Shown: in pieces, positions 24,002 to 36,237 of the stretch
Layout of the letters: each line of letters begins with the position of its first letter
Position numbering within the stretch: position 1 is the first letter of the stretch
From: Solen grandis
Taxonomy: Eukaryota > Mollusca > Bivalvia > Adapedonta > Solenidae
Assembly: GCA_021229015.1 (NCBI GenBank)
Contig: CM037778.1
Location: 10,202,956 to 10,266,955 of the forward strand
Direction of reading: 5' to 3'
Length of the DNA stretch: 64,000 nt
Position numbers and translations under genes: made by a program
The notes under the pieces: generated by a model
Seen by the model: the letters and a program-made list of their open reading frames with translations, nothing else
Database searches by the model: none
What the model was told of the DNA's origin: nothing

Positions 24002-25104
24002 TGAGGGTTGTTCAAATATTATGTAGACTAACGCCGTTTCTTTTCATTATTTTTCTTAAACACTTGAATATTTGTACCCTCTGAACAACAAATCAAAGTT
24101 CACTTAACATCATAAATATATAAACGTAATTAGTCCATAAGCGATATACGAGCAATATAAGTATCCATAGTAACTCGCTATCGGTCCAGGTGTCCTTATA
24201 GCCCAATCGCTATGGCATCAAATGCTAATAATTTATATATCCGTCGCAAAAAATATTTAAAACTCCACTTAAAAGTCAAATAATGGAATTAGGACGTCTC
24301 ATGCAATTTTGTCATCAGTCGGCCATATAAGTTAAAAAAAAAGTCACTTCTGTTACGTTGTAAAAACGTTGCATCAACGCGTTTAGAAATCAGAGCGAAT
24401 ATTAAATTTTGTAAGGATCTCGGAAAAACTGCAATAGAGACACTCAAGTTATTTTAACACACGATTGGAGAGACAAGCGTAAGCAGTGCACTTGTCTTCT
24501 TTCAATTTGTACAAGCGCTTTTCGGATGGACGGACATCGCTGTAAAACGATGGAGGGCACGGTCGAAAGTTGGAAATTGCATCGCCACACATTTCGCCAA
24601 GTAAGAACGTCCTAGAACAGTCCCCGAACTGTCTGAGATTGCCGGTATCAGCATGGGACAAACGCACACGATTCTTGAGAAGACATAGAAGATGGGGAAG
24701 GTTTTTAATGAAGTTTTATGTTTACTTTAATAATTTTAAGTAGCGTCTGTATTTTGTACGGACGAACAGGCCAGATATCCCGCCAGACCAGTTCGTTCCA
24801 TGTCAAGACAACGCAGCGCCCTATACGGTCACAGCCACCCAAGGCATCGCCGTTTTAGAAATTCAAATGTTAGAGCATGCACCCTATTCTCAAGACCATA
24901 TTCCAATTTCTCCATTTTCCCGGACAAGAAACTGAGACTAACGGTACAGAGCACCACGAACACGGTATGGTTTAATGATATGATTTTATACGAGTACATA
25001 TTTGTTGAAGACTGTTTGTAGTGTCAAGTAATGCAATTTTAACTCAAATGTTGCGCAGTATTGAAATTGCAAATCTAGTCTATGTAAATTTTGAAAAGAC
25101 CTCG
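24002..25104 (+). mobile_element. Degraded mariner element with TA flanks
   Basis: Flanked by TA on both sides (24000-24001, 25105-25106). The left end (tgagggttgttcaaatatta) and the right end (imperfect complement near 25074-25104) look like mariner terminal inverted repeats. Between them is a plus-strand transposase relic. At about 1.1 kb it is shorter than the usual 1.3 kb. Its right end is 25 bp from the stop codon of receptor copy B. Confidence 0.75.
24388..24905 (+). pseudogene. Mariner transposase relic
   Basis: DDE transposase that would cut and rejoin element ends at TA sites. The first part (about 24390-24690) reads, with stops and frameshifts, as the N-terminal helix-turn-helix half: IKFCKDLGKTAIETLK, then TVPELSEIAGISMGQTHTIL. 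The second part (about 24805-24905) holds the late catalytic region DNAAPYTVTATQ followed by HAPYSQD, equivalent to the DNA.PH and HPPYSPD motifs. The stretch with the first catalytic Asp appears deleted. Not functional. Confidence 0.75.
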
Positions 25105-25131
25105 TACCTGTACATGTCCTTTTTGTTTGTT

Positions 25132-27330
25132 TTAAAGATCTTCAGCGGCCAACAACAAAACTGACTCACATATTTTTTTGACAGTTGGGACACACTGTAC
25201 ACCCTGGTCAGTCTGAGTCCATTTTGCTCTTGTGATTGAGTTGAACAACATCTGCATGAAAGACGACATATATTCGCGATCGATTTCCTCTAGGAAAAGC
25301 AAAACAATCGGCTTATTTTGTCGGAAAGATTCGCGAATTTCACATTCACACCATGGGCTCTCCAAAGAGGCATTGGAGACGACAAACAATGTAACGAAAG
25401 TATTCCTCACAATTCTCATTATTTCGACATGAATTGAATATCCGGGCCTAAAATAATTGTCTCCGTAACAAATCAGATTCCGGTTCGGTCCTATGGTGTC
25501 TTCCAGTTCTCGCATAAAAGCAGGGTATATGTTTTGTACTACAATGTCAAAGTCTTCATTACAATGTGAAATAAACAACAGATACTGGTGACACCCGTTG
25601 GCTGTCTCAATCATTTTTATGACATTTGCTTTCGCCTTAACTATTTTGAGTTTTTTTCTCCGGTAAGCACAAACTAAAATGAATGTTACAGTTGTTGTCA
25701 AAACGAACGCCCCAACGGTCACAGATACTGTAATAATGACATTCCTTATGCAGATATTATTTAGCTTTTCTAACAATGTCTTGTCTACTACTGAACTTTT
25801 TTCTTCAAGGTTACACGATATAAAGTGGTTGTTTCGTGACATTGAATTCAAGTCTAGCAACCATTCAGCGAAGAATTTGTTTGAACATAAGCACGAAAGA
25901 GGATTCCCGTGAAACAAAATAGTGATGTTTGAAATATCATTTTCGCATGAAATTGAATTCTGATCCCCAATGTGACAAACCATGGAGCGTAGAACTTGCA
26001 CAGCATCCTCGTGGAGAGATTCTATCCGATTGTTTGACAAATCGAAGCGTTTCAGGATCATCAGTGAAATTAGCTCAACGTCTTTTAACCTATTGCTTGA
26101 GATGTCTACAGTTTTTAGGTTGTGATTTCTACTGAATATTCCTTCCGGCAGGGTATCTAACCCGTTATTTGATAGATTTACCTCTTCTAGTGATACCAAA
26201 TGAATGAAGATAGATGCTAGGTCAGAACCATTCATTTTTGATAGACGATTTACATTCATAAATAACTTCTTTAAATTCTGCTGAAAGACGAAGAAATCTG
26301 GAGAAATATACTCTATTATATTGTCACTACAATCAAATACTGCCATTGGAAGTGATTGGTTTGTTTTAAACCGAACGTCAATTATTTTGATATTATTGTT
26401 TCTCATAAACAAAGCCTCAAGGTTCCATTTATAGCATCCAGTTATCATGTCCAATTCGACGTCCTTAAAAATGATGTCAGTATTTTCATTAAGATTATTT
26501 ATATACAATTTCTCAATATCTGGTATTAAGGCAGCCAGCCCCCCACAACCATTCTGATAACCTGATATTGTGTACGTTGGAAATTTAGAAAATGCATATG
26601 AGATGATTGAGTTATCACTCATATCAATTATTCTAAGAGGACTGGTTTTAAGAACGGCCCAGTTCCAATACTCATTAAACTGCCAGTCTCCAGATATATT
26701 AAGGAATTCTAGTGGCAAAGAAAAGATTCCCAAGTCCTGCATTAACACCCACATGTTTGTCATAATGAGCTGCCGGATGGGTTTTGTTTTTAGCTCTTGT
26801 AGTAACGGAGCGAAGAATGCCGGATGGATCGTACGAAACTCTGTGTCAACCGAGTTAATGTTGAGGTTTTCCAGTTTTGGCAAGTTTGACCCAGACATGG
26901 CATCCGCAAGGGTTGTTAACGTCAGTAATTTTGTTCCAGACAAATCTAATGATTTTAAGTTCACCAATGGCGCAAACGTTTCATGGTTGAGTTCTCTGAG
27001 ATACATACTGTGGATAGCAAGGTTTTCAAGATTTTCCAAGTTCTCAAATATGTCAGCAGGAAAACCTCGTATTGTAAAATTGTTTAGCGAAAGAGTTTCC
27101 ACGTTCCCCCAGCTCCCATCGAAATCGATCACATCTGGCTGACCTTCTATCTTTACGTCTGTTACACCATCTGGAACAGTTTGTGGAATACATTCAAAAC
27201 ACGTCATCATTTCGTCAACACGAACACAAGCATTATAGCTAGAACCCAGTCTGTCTCCGGATAGTCCGCATATAAGCATGGAAAGGAACACAAGCGAGGC
27301 AAACTTATACATCTTTGCTGTTCGGTGCAT
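25132..27330 (-). CDS. Toll-like receptor copy B, intronless, intact
   Basis: Single-pass innate immune receptor; ectodomain outside the cytosol, TIR domain inside for adaptor recruitment. 732 codons, one exon. Signal peptide about 7-25 (MYKFASLVFLSMLICGL; Met7 aligns with the inner Met of copy A, so Met1 or Met7 may start). LRRs about 60-475 (LEEVNLSNNGLDTLPEGIF, LKRFDLSNNRIESL). One LRR C-terminal cap 475-527 with C480, C482, C506, C527. Membrane helix about 531-555. Basic juxtamembrane YRRKKLKIVKAK. TIR 583-729: YLLFISHCNED (box 1), YFRPGYSI (BB loop; Pro and Gly kept, the usual RD pair not), SPWCECEIRESF, and FMQMLF near box 3. Length and single cap match the sccTLR class. Expected partner MyD88-like adaptors (family knowledge). 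The 3' UTR runs into a mariner relic. The ligand cannot be told from sequence. Confidence 0.9.
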   Translation of the reverse strand: MHRTAKMYKFASLVFLSMLICGLSGDRLGSSYNACVRVDEMMTCFECIPQTVPDGVTDVKIEGQPDVIDFDGSWGNVETLSLNNFTIRGFPADIFENLENLENLAIHSMYLRELNHETFAPLVNLKSLDLSGTKLLTLTTLADAMSGSNLPKLENLNINSVDTEFRTIHPAFFAPLLQELKTKPIRQLIMTNMWVLMQDLGIFSLPLEFLNISGDWQFNEYWNWAVLKTSPLRIIDMSDNSIISYAFSKFPTYTISGYQNGCGGLAALIPDIEKLYINNLNENTDIIFKDVELDMITGCYKWNLEALFMRNNNIKIIDVRFKTNQSLPMAVFDCSDNIIEYISPDFFVFQQNLKKLFMNVNRLSKMNGSDLASIFIHLVSLEEVNLSNNGLDTLPEGIFSRNHNLKTVDISSNRLKDVELISLMILKRFDLSNNRIESLHEDAVQVLRSMVCHIGDQNSISCENDISNITILFHGNPLSCLCSNKFFAEWLLDLNSMSRNNHFISCNLEEKSSVVDKTLLEKLNNICIRNVIITVSVTVGAFVLTTTVTFILVCAYRRKKLKIVKAKANVIKMIETANGCHQYLLFISHCNEDFDIVVQNIYPAFMRELEDTIGPNRNLICYGDNYFRPGYSIHVEIMRIVRNTFVTLFVVSNASLESPWCECEIRESFRQNKPIVLLFLEEIDREYMSSFMQMLFNSITRAKWTQTDQGVQCVPTVKKICESVLLLAAEDL

Positions 27331-30139
27331 GGGTCTCCGAGAACTGATATGGTAGTACTATCATTTGTTTCTGGTATCCTATGTTAAGGTAAATCCTCTG
27401 TGCATGCATATTAGTTTCAATACATGATATATTAGGAAAAAATGTTATATATTTTCCTGTTTCTGGTTCAGTCGGTAAAGTTTTTGTCTTGGCAAATAAC
27501 TGGTGTAATCAGATGAAATACAAACTGGTAGCGGAGTCAAACGATGTGTAAGTAAAAAAGGTCCGACAAAACGGTCGCGTTCATTATGATACAATTAGCG
27601 AAATTATAGCGTAAACAGATACCTATATGCAGCATTAAAGATTTCCATTTCATTTTTTAGCTAAACAATGGCTAAAAGGTATTACGACCACTCGACAGTA
27701 TTTCAGTTAATTCGAAGCTATGTCTTCATCGAACAAATAATTTATAATGATGTCATCCCAACATTATTTGGCGCAAGTATTACCGTAGACACACAGAATG
27801 ATACATATCAGACAAGAGACAGACCTAATATGAGAAGGATAATGTTTTTGCACCAAATTAGAGGTCTAGTGTATATATAGACATAAAAGGGACATATTTT
27901 TTAATATCGTGCCATAGCTACTGCATGCGAACACTGTGATTATCGCGTTCGCGCACTATATAAAAAAAGTCCTCTTTCTTGCCACCGTAAGAGCCAATTA
28001 GCAATTTGCGAACGTGAAGGGAATTTATTGCCTGCATTATACAAACATCGAGTTCAAAGCAGGCTGCAAGCTTTATTGTTTTATAATGCAGTAAGGAAAA
28101 AAAAGTGCACAAGAAAAACAGAGAAAAACAAACAAAACAAACACAAAAACACACACACAAAAAAACAGGAGAGAAATGGGACATTGTAGTCTTCTAGATT
28201 TTATCATTTCCCTGTGATAGTTAGAGTACTCTTTTTTTTCCTGGTTCATACAATGCTACAGGACAATATGGCTCTCTTTGCATTCTTCCGTTCACTTTTT
28301 TATGTCATCTTGACATCTTTAGACTAACTTAACAGTTCAATCGGTCGTCAAATTTAAGTTTAAATGCATATTTCTGTTCATAAGCATTCTGCATTGGGTC
28401 ATTTATCTATCAATAGGACATTTTCTTCCCTCTCTCATATTTGTTACCTATTTAAATGATAAATACTCTCTACGCCCCCCCCCCCTCCCCCACGAGGATT
28501 GCATATTTAAGCAAAATGAAATTACCAAAACTCCCCGAAGCAGTTACTTCCCTTGTTAAGCCACTACATCTTTATTTAGAAAGTGGATTGACGAGTATGT
28601 TTTCACTTTTGTTTTTCATATCAATTTAGTTATATTTTTAGTTTTATTTATTTACATTTATAATGATGAAATAGGTAGATAAAACAATCAAATAAGAATA
28701 CTTCATACAAATAATAATCACTGCATGTATTTGTAACGTGTGGAACAAATTTAGTTTTATGCTGTTTTACTTTTAATTTTTGTTTAATAATTTTTTTTAT
28801 TGCGAGTTTCAACTTCACATTATTACGCATTTTAATTTCGCGTCATTTTACCCCTGTTTTGCATAATTTTACATTCTAAGCAATAGTGTTATTACGAGTA
28901 TCAACTTCGTGTTATAACTCTTTTTTTCACGAGAAATATTACGCTTTTGGTTGGAGCTAAATGTTTTCTTTAAATCGTGTTATTAATTAGGAGAATCCTC
29001 ATAATAACAACTTATGTTCTCATTAAAATGCCTTTTTGGCGTAATTACGTTTCTCTGTGTCATTACGTATTTATTTACTTTAAATACAATACTTTATTTG
29101 CATAACATTAAGTACAAACACCTCGACTCTGTATGCATGAAAAGAGAAAAACGTGGCTGAAAATATTGTTAAAGACATGTAACAATCTGCATTTTCAATG
29201 TTTTTACCAAACTCCATGCAGTAGATACCTCCCCTTTCAGTTGTAGATAACCACTGCCACCACAAGTAAAAATTAACAGCATTTAGCTATTTTTTCTTTC
29301 TTCCAAAAAAAAAATAAAAAAGTACTGCGAGTGTCATATCCCTAAGTATGATTTTTTTTTAAATTAACATCAAACATCGCCTCGTTGTAAAAAAATAAAT
29401 AATTTAAAAAAATATTTTTGTTGTGACAGCAGACGGAGACGCCATTTTGTTAGTTTACCATCATCATGTGACATTTGTGACGGCAGTGATTTTTTCGCTT
29501 GCAAGGGAGATCACTGTGTGGAGTTTGTGTTTTTACAATAGCTATGTCAGTCACGTGAAAAAATTTCCAACGGTCACTCAACCGCAACGACCGTGTGCTA
29601 TACACGTGACTCTGTAAGTGCTGTTAAAGTAGGTTATTGCGCCTGGGAGCATTAAAGATAACAGTTATTATCACTATTGTTTATAACATTGTTGTATATC
29701 AGTCAATATTTCATTTATAATACAAATAAATTGTTTTATCAATGCCAAATTAAGCATTTAATTCTTTTAACTGTCTCATTTGTTTAAACATAACAACATG
29801 TACAATGTATTGTATTGATTGATATGTACTGATATATTAACAAAATCAAAACAATGATATTTTTTTTAAAACTCCATGCAGTATAAATAATTTGACACAT
29901 AATGCATTCGTGTCTTGTTGATTACAAAGTACAACACCCATTGTAGCTGATCCTTGCTCATACAGACTAATTTTAACACCTCTATTAACTATTATTTTTT
30001 TTAAACTCCATAAAACTAAAGCCAATGTAAATTAAATTGAATATATGCAAAATTTTTAAATTGCTAATGGTAGGCCAAGATCAATAATACTTTGGAAATC
30101 ATTCGTTTCTAAAATCTCTGTAGTGTGGACAAACTAATA
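27331..30139. other. Intergenic upstream of receptor copy B, no gene recognised
   Basis: AT-rich, with a C homopolymer near 28477-28493 and short ORFs only. No TATA box or kappaB-like decamer noticed in the first 300 bp upstream of copy B. Confidence 0.5.
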
Positions 30140-30870
30140 AAAGTGATATTCTTTCAAATTGCATATTTGGAATAATCTCTCTTCTCTCGGAATTGATCTT
30201 ATTCGTCCTTCTTCTATAAGCAGTTTAGATGCAGAACATCTGAATTTTGATCAAGAAATTCTATGTTTCACGTTTAAAACACAGTTTAAGTTCGACTCTT
30301 TTACAAAACATGCCTTAAACAACCTGTTTCAATCTAATTTGCTGCTATTATATAACTCTTCAAACCATGATTGTATTTAAACATCACAAATCCTTTGTTT
30401 CATACTCTTTATACAAAATAAATATATGCTCATGGTATTTAAGATAACAGAAAAGCCTAAAATATGTAACATTCTCTCCAAACTTTTCATCCAACTATTA
30501 GTAAAATTACCACTTTATTACTTATTTGTTACTAATTTGTATATTAAAGAGTTAGGATCATTTATTATTTTAAACCATATTTTAGTATGCATATTCGTCT
30601 TTCTATATATAGAGGAAAACGTTCAAATTCACCAAATATTGCTGTATTAGTTGTAGTTTATCTATCCCCAAGTTTCGGCCCCATATGATAAAATTGGCAT
30701 TATCATCGAATCAAACAATCTGATTCTTTCATTTACTTTTAGGTTAACTTTACTAAACAAAGAATTAAGAGTATATAGTGCTTTCAGTGATTGCTTTGAT
30801 AACTGATTTTGACTTTTATTGAAGGAGGTGTTGCTGGATAATGTTACCTCTAGATAATTAAAATCATGTA
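30140..30870 (-). pseudogene. LINE relic, C-terminal part of reverse transcriptase ORF
   Basis: On the minus strand, in shifting frames: YLEVTLSSNTSFNKS, LSKQSLKALYTLNSLF, LFDSMIMPILSYGAETWG, then GEFERFPLYIERRI, and near 30150-30260 SWSKFRCSASKLLIEEGR with PREERLFQICN. These are typical of the region after the catalytic core in animal non-LTR retrotransposons. Stops and frameshifts throughout. The plus-strand frame at 30159-30380 is a shadow. Confidence 0.7.
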
Positions 30871-30973
30871 TTATATATATATTTACTTTAAAACGCCTTT
30901 ATTTCGCAAAATAACGACTTTATTATATTTTGTCTGTGTTCCTAATAGGCTTTCGTAATTGTCTGGCATATTC

Positions 30974-31108
30974 ACAGTTACACGGCAAACCGTGTCTCGA
31001 CATATTAACAGTTACACGGCAAACCGTGTCTCGACATATTCACAGTTACACGGCAAACCGTGTCTCGACATATTACAGTTACACGGCAAACCGTGTCTCG
31101 ACATATTT
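30974..31108 (+). repeat. Tandem array of four palindromic 34-bp units
   Basis: Units begin at 30974, 31008, 31042 and 31075 (periods 34, 34, 33). Each holds the hairpin acacggcaaaccgtgt followed by ctcgacatatt. Units are nearly identical. Confidence 0.9.
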
Positions 31109-31109
31109 A

Positions 31110-32290
31110 TAGTTTTAATGAAGACAGTCTGCTTGCCTGTAATATTTAACATAAATGCCTTTCTGCTTGCTTTAAAGTGTATCTTCTTTTTCGAATGTTA
31201 TATGTCTAACGTAACAAAGAGTGTTTAGATTCGTTATATTCGTGTTTATGAAAAAATAACGAATTCATCCAATGGCGAATACGGATACTTACTTGAATGT
31301 CATATAACTTATATATAATTTTAGCCGTGCACGAATTTAAACCCCGAAGGAGTGCTGGTTTTCGTGCATCAACAACAACAAAATAGTTAAAGCTTTGGAC
31401 CAATCAAAGGAACTCTTTGTCTATTTATGACATCATTTCCAATACATGTATTTATGTGTTACGTAAGTCCCCGTAACGAAAAAAAAAAAATCCGCCCGAT
31501 GAACTTTTCCCCCAAAATGCTAACGTCAAACTCATCGGAACAATGTACCGTCATAAAACATTGTATTGGAATTACTTCCAAAGACAAGCTCAAAATCAAA
31601 ATTATCGTACTATATGTCACGTGTAATGTTTAAAGAACAATTGTTTTTTTTTAAATGGCTTCAGACGGGGAATATGGCTCTTCTCACCGACCCCGATTCA
31701 GGTGTCCAGCGGTGAATGTGAAATGTTCTTTGCGCCACTTAAGGGGATGGTTACAGGGGCAGTACTTCGTTTCTCTACATGACCCTTTGATTCCTAGTAA
31801 AATATGTGTAACTCAGTGAAAAATATGGTTCATTAATATATGTGTAATTTATGTACTGTTTCAATTTTGATATGAGCAACTATCTTCTGTCTGAGATATG
31901 TTTTACTATTACTTACAGTATGGACGTTCACATTCAGGGGAGGCAACTATGGATTTCGAAAATCTGAGAATAATCGACATTGTCGACCATCTTCGTAATA
32001 ATTGTTTAATGGGTTTTCCCAATTTGCAAGCAACGTCGGATGGGATCAACATTTGTATGTACGATTTGATTTAAACATATCTTATTACTCATATTACATA
32101 CATCAATACATATATGATACATATACTTAATTATGAGCAAATGGATAAACCACAAGTTATTACAACTTAGATTCGGTTTTCTCCAAAGTATACATTCAGC
32201 CAAATATATTCCGGATGATGATATTATGATATATGTAATTATTGTTAAATGTTTTAAGATATTGGGAATAATTAAATAAAATTATGAACC
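31110..32290. other. Intergenic, no gene recognised
   Basis: A 54-codon frame starts at 31655 (MASDGEYGSSHRPRFRCPAV) with a possible donor after CGATTCAG, but nothing supports it as an exon. Confidence 0.4.
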
Positions 32291-32299
32291 CGAGAGCAA

Positions 32300-32900
32300 T
32301 TTTATGATAGAAGAAAAGAAATTATATGGGGAACAAATATATTCAATATGCTGGAAAACCATTGTTCTTTAATAATTGGATAGAATCATAAATAATTTTC
32401 GTTGATGACATTGTAAAAAATGGAAAAATCGACGAAAATAAATTTTTTAACAACTTGAAAAACAAAGTCAATTACGTCACTAAACTATTTAAAATAAAAC
32501 AAGCCATACCTAAAATATGGCAAAAAAAAACAACAATTAATATGTGTGACTCAAAACAAACAAGAATAAAAACTGATACAGTCCTCTTGGATTCTCTGAC
32601 AGATAATATGACAAATAAACAAATACGCTTAAATTTTTTGGAAGAAAAGATCGAAAAACCATACTTACATAAACATTGAGAAATTTTATTCAAAGCACAA
32701 ATACACTGGCCTTCAGTTTACCACATAATAAATAATGTTATCATAGATAATACTGTCAAGCAATTTAGAATAAAACTTATTAATAAAATAGTCGCAACAA
32801 AGGAAAACCTCTTTACTTGGAAAATCCTCAACAACCCTTATTGCAATTATTGTGGTAACATCGAAACTATAGAACATTTGTTAATTCAATGCAAATAATT
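32300..32900 (+). pseudogene. LINE relic with C-terminal zinc-binding motif
   Basis: Plus strand: AGKPLFFNNWIES, IIFVDDIVKNGKIDENKFF, NKVNYVTKLFKIKQAIPKIW, a TGA near 32678, then VKQFRIKLINKIVATKENLF and YCNYCGNIETIEHLLIQC. The last motif (CxxC..EHLL..C) is the usual C-terminal zinc-binding segment of LINE ORF2 proteins. At least one in-frame stop. A different lineage from the relics on either side. Confidence 0.7.
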
Positions 32901-33239
32901 GATATAAAAAGAATATCAATGGATATAAAACTACTTACAGAGAGTATGAAGATATTAACATAATACTTAGTCATCTAACTTATAGTATTTATAAATCATA
33001 CATTACAAGCAATAGACGTTCATCATTAGGTAATGTAACTAAATTACTCTATAATGATTTTTTTTCAGAGTAAAAAGAACAGACATTACTTTTTATTTAA
33101 ATTCATTAAACATCTTAAAACAATTGTTTGAAGCATACTCAACTTTCTCTTTCGATATTTAACCTGTTTTAAATACTTCAAATTATCTAATGCATAATAA
33201 TTAACATCGACAATCTTTTTTCGAGAGAATAGGTCTGTT

Positions 33240-33360
33240 ACATGGTGTTATAGTATATGTGTATGTACGCTAATGTATGTGTGTGCAATGTATGTGTACA
33301 TGTATATATGCATGGCGTATGTATGTGTATGTATATATGTGTGCATGTGTTTAATATATT
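33240..33360 (+). repeat. TATG/TG-rich low complexity
   Basis: Irregular 'tatgtgtatgta' sequence; ORFs here are artefacts of composition. Confidence 0.8.
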
Positions 33361-33564
33361 TTGAATATATGCTTTTTTTACTTTTTTTTGAAAAATGGTA
33401 TAACACTGCGAAACTGTAATGAAATAAAACATATATACATTTCCTAAACATGCGTGCATTTATGTTTTGTTATTGTATATACGATTTTATACTTTAATAA
33501 ACGGACCAGCATTAGTATGTTCCAAAGAAAAAAAAAGATACTGGGAATAACTAAGTAACGCATA

Positions 33565-34562
33565 TTTACAGAGATGAACCGATGGACACCCAACCCATAA
33601 ACAAATTATAATAATAAACAATATAGTCAATGTATGAAAGTATACCCCGCTAACAACATCTTTATCAATTGACATGTAGAAGGGTGTATGAAATAAAGAG
33701 GTTAATTAAAGCGTTTTGTATTTTATGGAAACTCTGAAACAACTTATTGTTGTCATTTTGGGCAAGTTCACTTATCCCAAACATTAACTTACTGACACTA
33801 AGTGGGTGAAATTTCCTGGTTTCATGAAATAGAACTAGCCTTTCTTGAGTAAATCTCTTGCAATTAAAAATGTAATGCTCTGTATCTTCATTATGATATC
33901 CACACTCACAGATTGAATTGTTTCTAAGGTGATTACTGAAGAGATCTGAATTTAAGTTAGTACATTTGTTTCTTAATCGCGCATGAATGATCGAAATATT
34001 TCTTTCACCAAGTAAATATGTCTTTGGAACTGTACGTGATTTATAAAAACGAGTTAATTTAGATTTACAGAGATGAACCGATGGACACCCAACCCATAAA
34101 CAAATTATAATAATAAACAATATAGTAAATGTATGAAAGTATACCCCGCTAACAACATCTTTATCAATTGACATGTAGAAGGGTGTATGAAATAAAGAGG
34201 TTAATTAAAGCGTTTTGTATTTTATGGAAACTCTGAAACAACTTATTGTTGTCATTTTGGGCAAGTTCACTTATCCCAAACATTAACTTACTGACACTAA
34301 GTGGGTGAAATTTCCTGGTTTCATGAAATAGAACTAGCCTTTCTTGAGTAAATCTCTTGCAATTAAAAATGTAATGCTCTGTATCTTCATTATGATATCC
34401 ACACTCACAGATTGAATTGTTTCTAAGGTGATTACTGAAGAGATCTGAATTTAAGTTAGTACATTTGTTTCTTAATCGCGCATGAATGATCGAAATATTT
34501 CTTTCACCAAGTAAATATGTCTTTGGAACTGTACGTGATTTATAAAAACGAGTTAATTTAGA
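33565..34562 (-). repeat. 499-bp tandem duplication inside the LINE tail
   Basis: 33565-34063 and 34064-34562 are almost identical; one difference was noticed (caatatagtcaatg versus caatatagtaaatg). Each copy encodes the C-terminal segment with CECGYHNEDTEHYIFNC. Confidence 0.9.
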
Positions 34563-34597
34563 CTTAAAAATATTTAAAGATGTAGATTGTCTGATGT

Positions 34598-34963
34598 TTA
34601 TATATAAATTGATCCATGCTTTGATACATGATGGTATAACAGATTTAGTACAGAATTAATGTCATAAGCATTGCGTAGTGCATATGGTGTTGTATTACTG
34701 ACAGAATCGGGAAAGAGCTGAATGATATAATTCGGTAAGTCCCCATTGTATAATTTGTACATAAGAATTAATTTTTGATAATGTCTCCTATTTTCTAAAG
34801 ATGTCCAACCTATTTCATTTAGAAGATTTGCAACTGATACAGATCGAGTTAAGCCTGTAACAATCCTTGCTGCTTCGTATTGAATTTTTTCAAGTGAATC
34901 TTTTTCAAAGGCTGTACAGTTGTCAAAGAGAATAGATGCATACTCCAATAATGGACGAAGATA

Positions 34964-35019
<56 letters not shown>

Positions 35020-36230
35020 TTGATTTAAGGACTTTAGTGGCTGAATTTATAATGTTATTTATATGGTTATGCCATCTACCATCGCTACTTAAAGTAACTC
35101 CTAAGTGTTTATGTTGATTAGAAAAATTTAGAATTATATTATCGAACGATAAAAGAGGTTTTACATTGTCTATAAGACTACTTCTATTGTATTGGGATTA
35201 AAGAAGACTAACCATTGTTTCGACCATTCATGCAGTTTTTGGAGATCATGATTTAAAGTACTTTCTATATAATCATTATTTTGACTAGTAACTGCTAGGG
35301 AACTATCGTTCGCAAATAACCGAACTGTACTTAGTAATGAGTCTGATATGTCATTGATATAAGTGAGAAAAGGTAAAGGACCTAATACAGGACCTAATAC
35401 AGGGCCCTTAGGAACACCTGCAGGGATTTGATGTCAGAAAATGTAGAATTAATCATTACTCTTTGATTGCGTCCGTGAAGATAGGCTGCTAACCAATTTA
35501 TATAGTTTCAGAAAAACATATTGACGTAATTTAAATAGAAGTCCTTGATGCCATACCCTATCGAACGCTTTAGATATGTCACAGAATACCATACAAGTAG
35601 ATTTTTTATCATCAAAACCTTTACATATTTGGTTGTAAATATCAATGAGTTGATAAACTGTGGAATGTCCTGGTATGAAACCTGATTGATTTGTATAATT
35701 AAAATTATTAGAGTAGAGGAAATTATATATATGTTTAAAATCTTTTCGTTCCATTACTTTACCAATACAATTAATTAATGATATAACACGATAATTGTTT
35801 GGATACTCTCTGTTTCCTTTCTTAAATAATGGCATAACGTTTGCAATCTTCCAAGCTTTTGGATATGTACATTCCTGTAATGACCGGTTAAAAAGAATAG
35901 TGAGGGGGTAACTTATAGTCGTACATGTTTCCTTAAGCATTCGATGACTTATTTGGTCTGGACCAGATGATTTATTAATATTAAGATTTTTTAGAACATC
36001 AATTACTTCTGACTCTTGGATGGTGATATCAGGAAAACTGCATACAGTTTTATATGAAAAAACAACAACAGGAAGTTGAACAGAAGACTCGTTTACATTT
36101 GAAATCGATACGAAATATTCATTTAATGTGTTACCTTTTTCGTAATCTGTAAAAGAAAATGCGTTATCATCATTTAACAATGGAGGCATAGTTTGATCTG
36201 GTTTATAATTTTCCTTTGTGAGTATCTTAA
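34598..36230 (-). pseudogene. LINE reverse transcriptase relic
   Basis: Would copy element RNA into DNA at a nicked target. Blocks seen: EKGNTLNEYFVSISN, NKSSGPDQISHRMLKE, YPKAWKIANVMPLFKKGN, NNYRVISLINCIGKVME, SGFIPGHST, ISKAFDRVWHQGL (motif A with its Asp), a frameshift near 35520, NWLAAYLHGRNQRV, a GVPKGPVLGP motif with an extra PVLG, YINDISDSLL, FANDSS at 35305-35316 where YADDT is expected, then LEKIQYEAARIVTGLTRS. The loss of one catalytic Asp alone would kill the enzyme. Confidence 0.85.
34967..35013 (+). repeat. (AT)n microsatellite
   Basis: About 45 bp of AT dinucleotides within the LINE. Confidence 0.95.
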
Positions 36231-36237
36231 TTGTTCT

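Noticed and set aside
30159..30380. 73-codon plus-strand frame
   Set aside because: The minus strand at the same place reads as LINE C-terminal protein; the plus frame is a shadow.
31655..31819. Small frame MASDGEYGSS... with possible donor
   Set aside because: No acceptor partner, no homology recognised, no support beyond an ATG.
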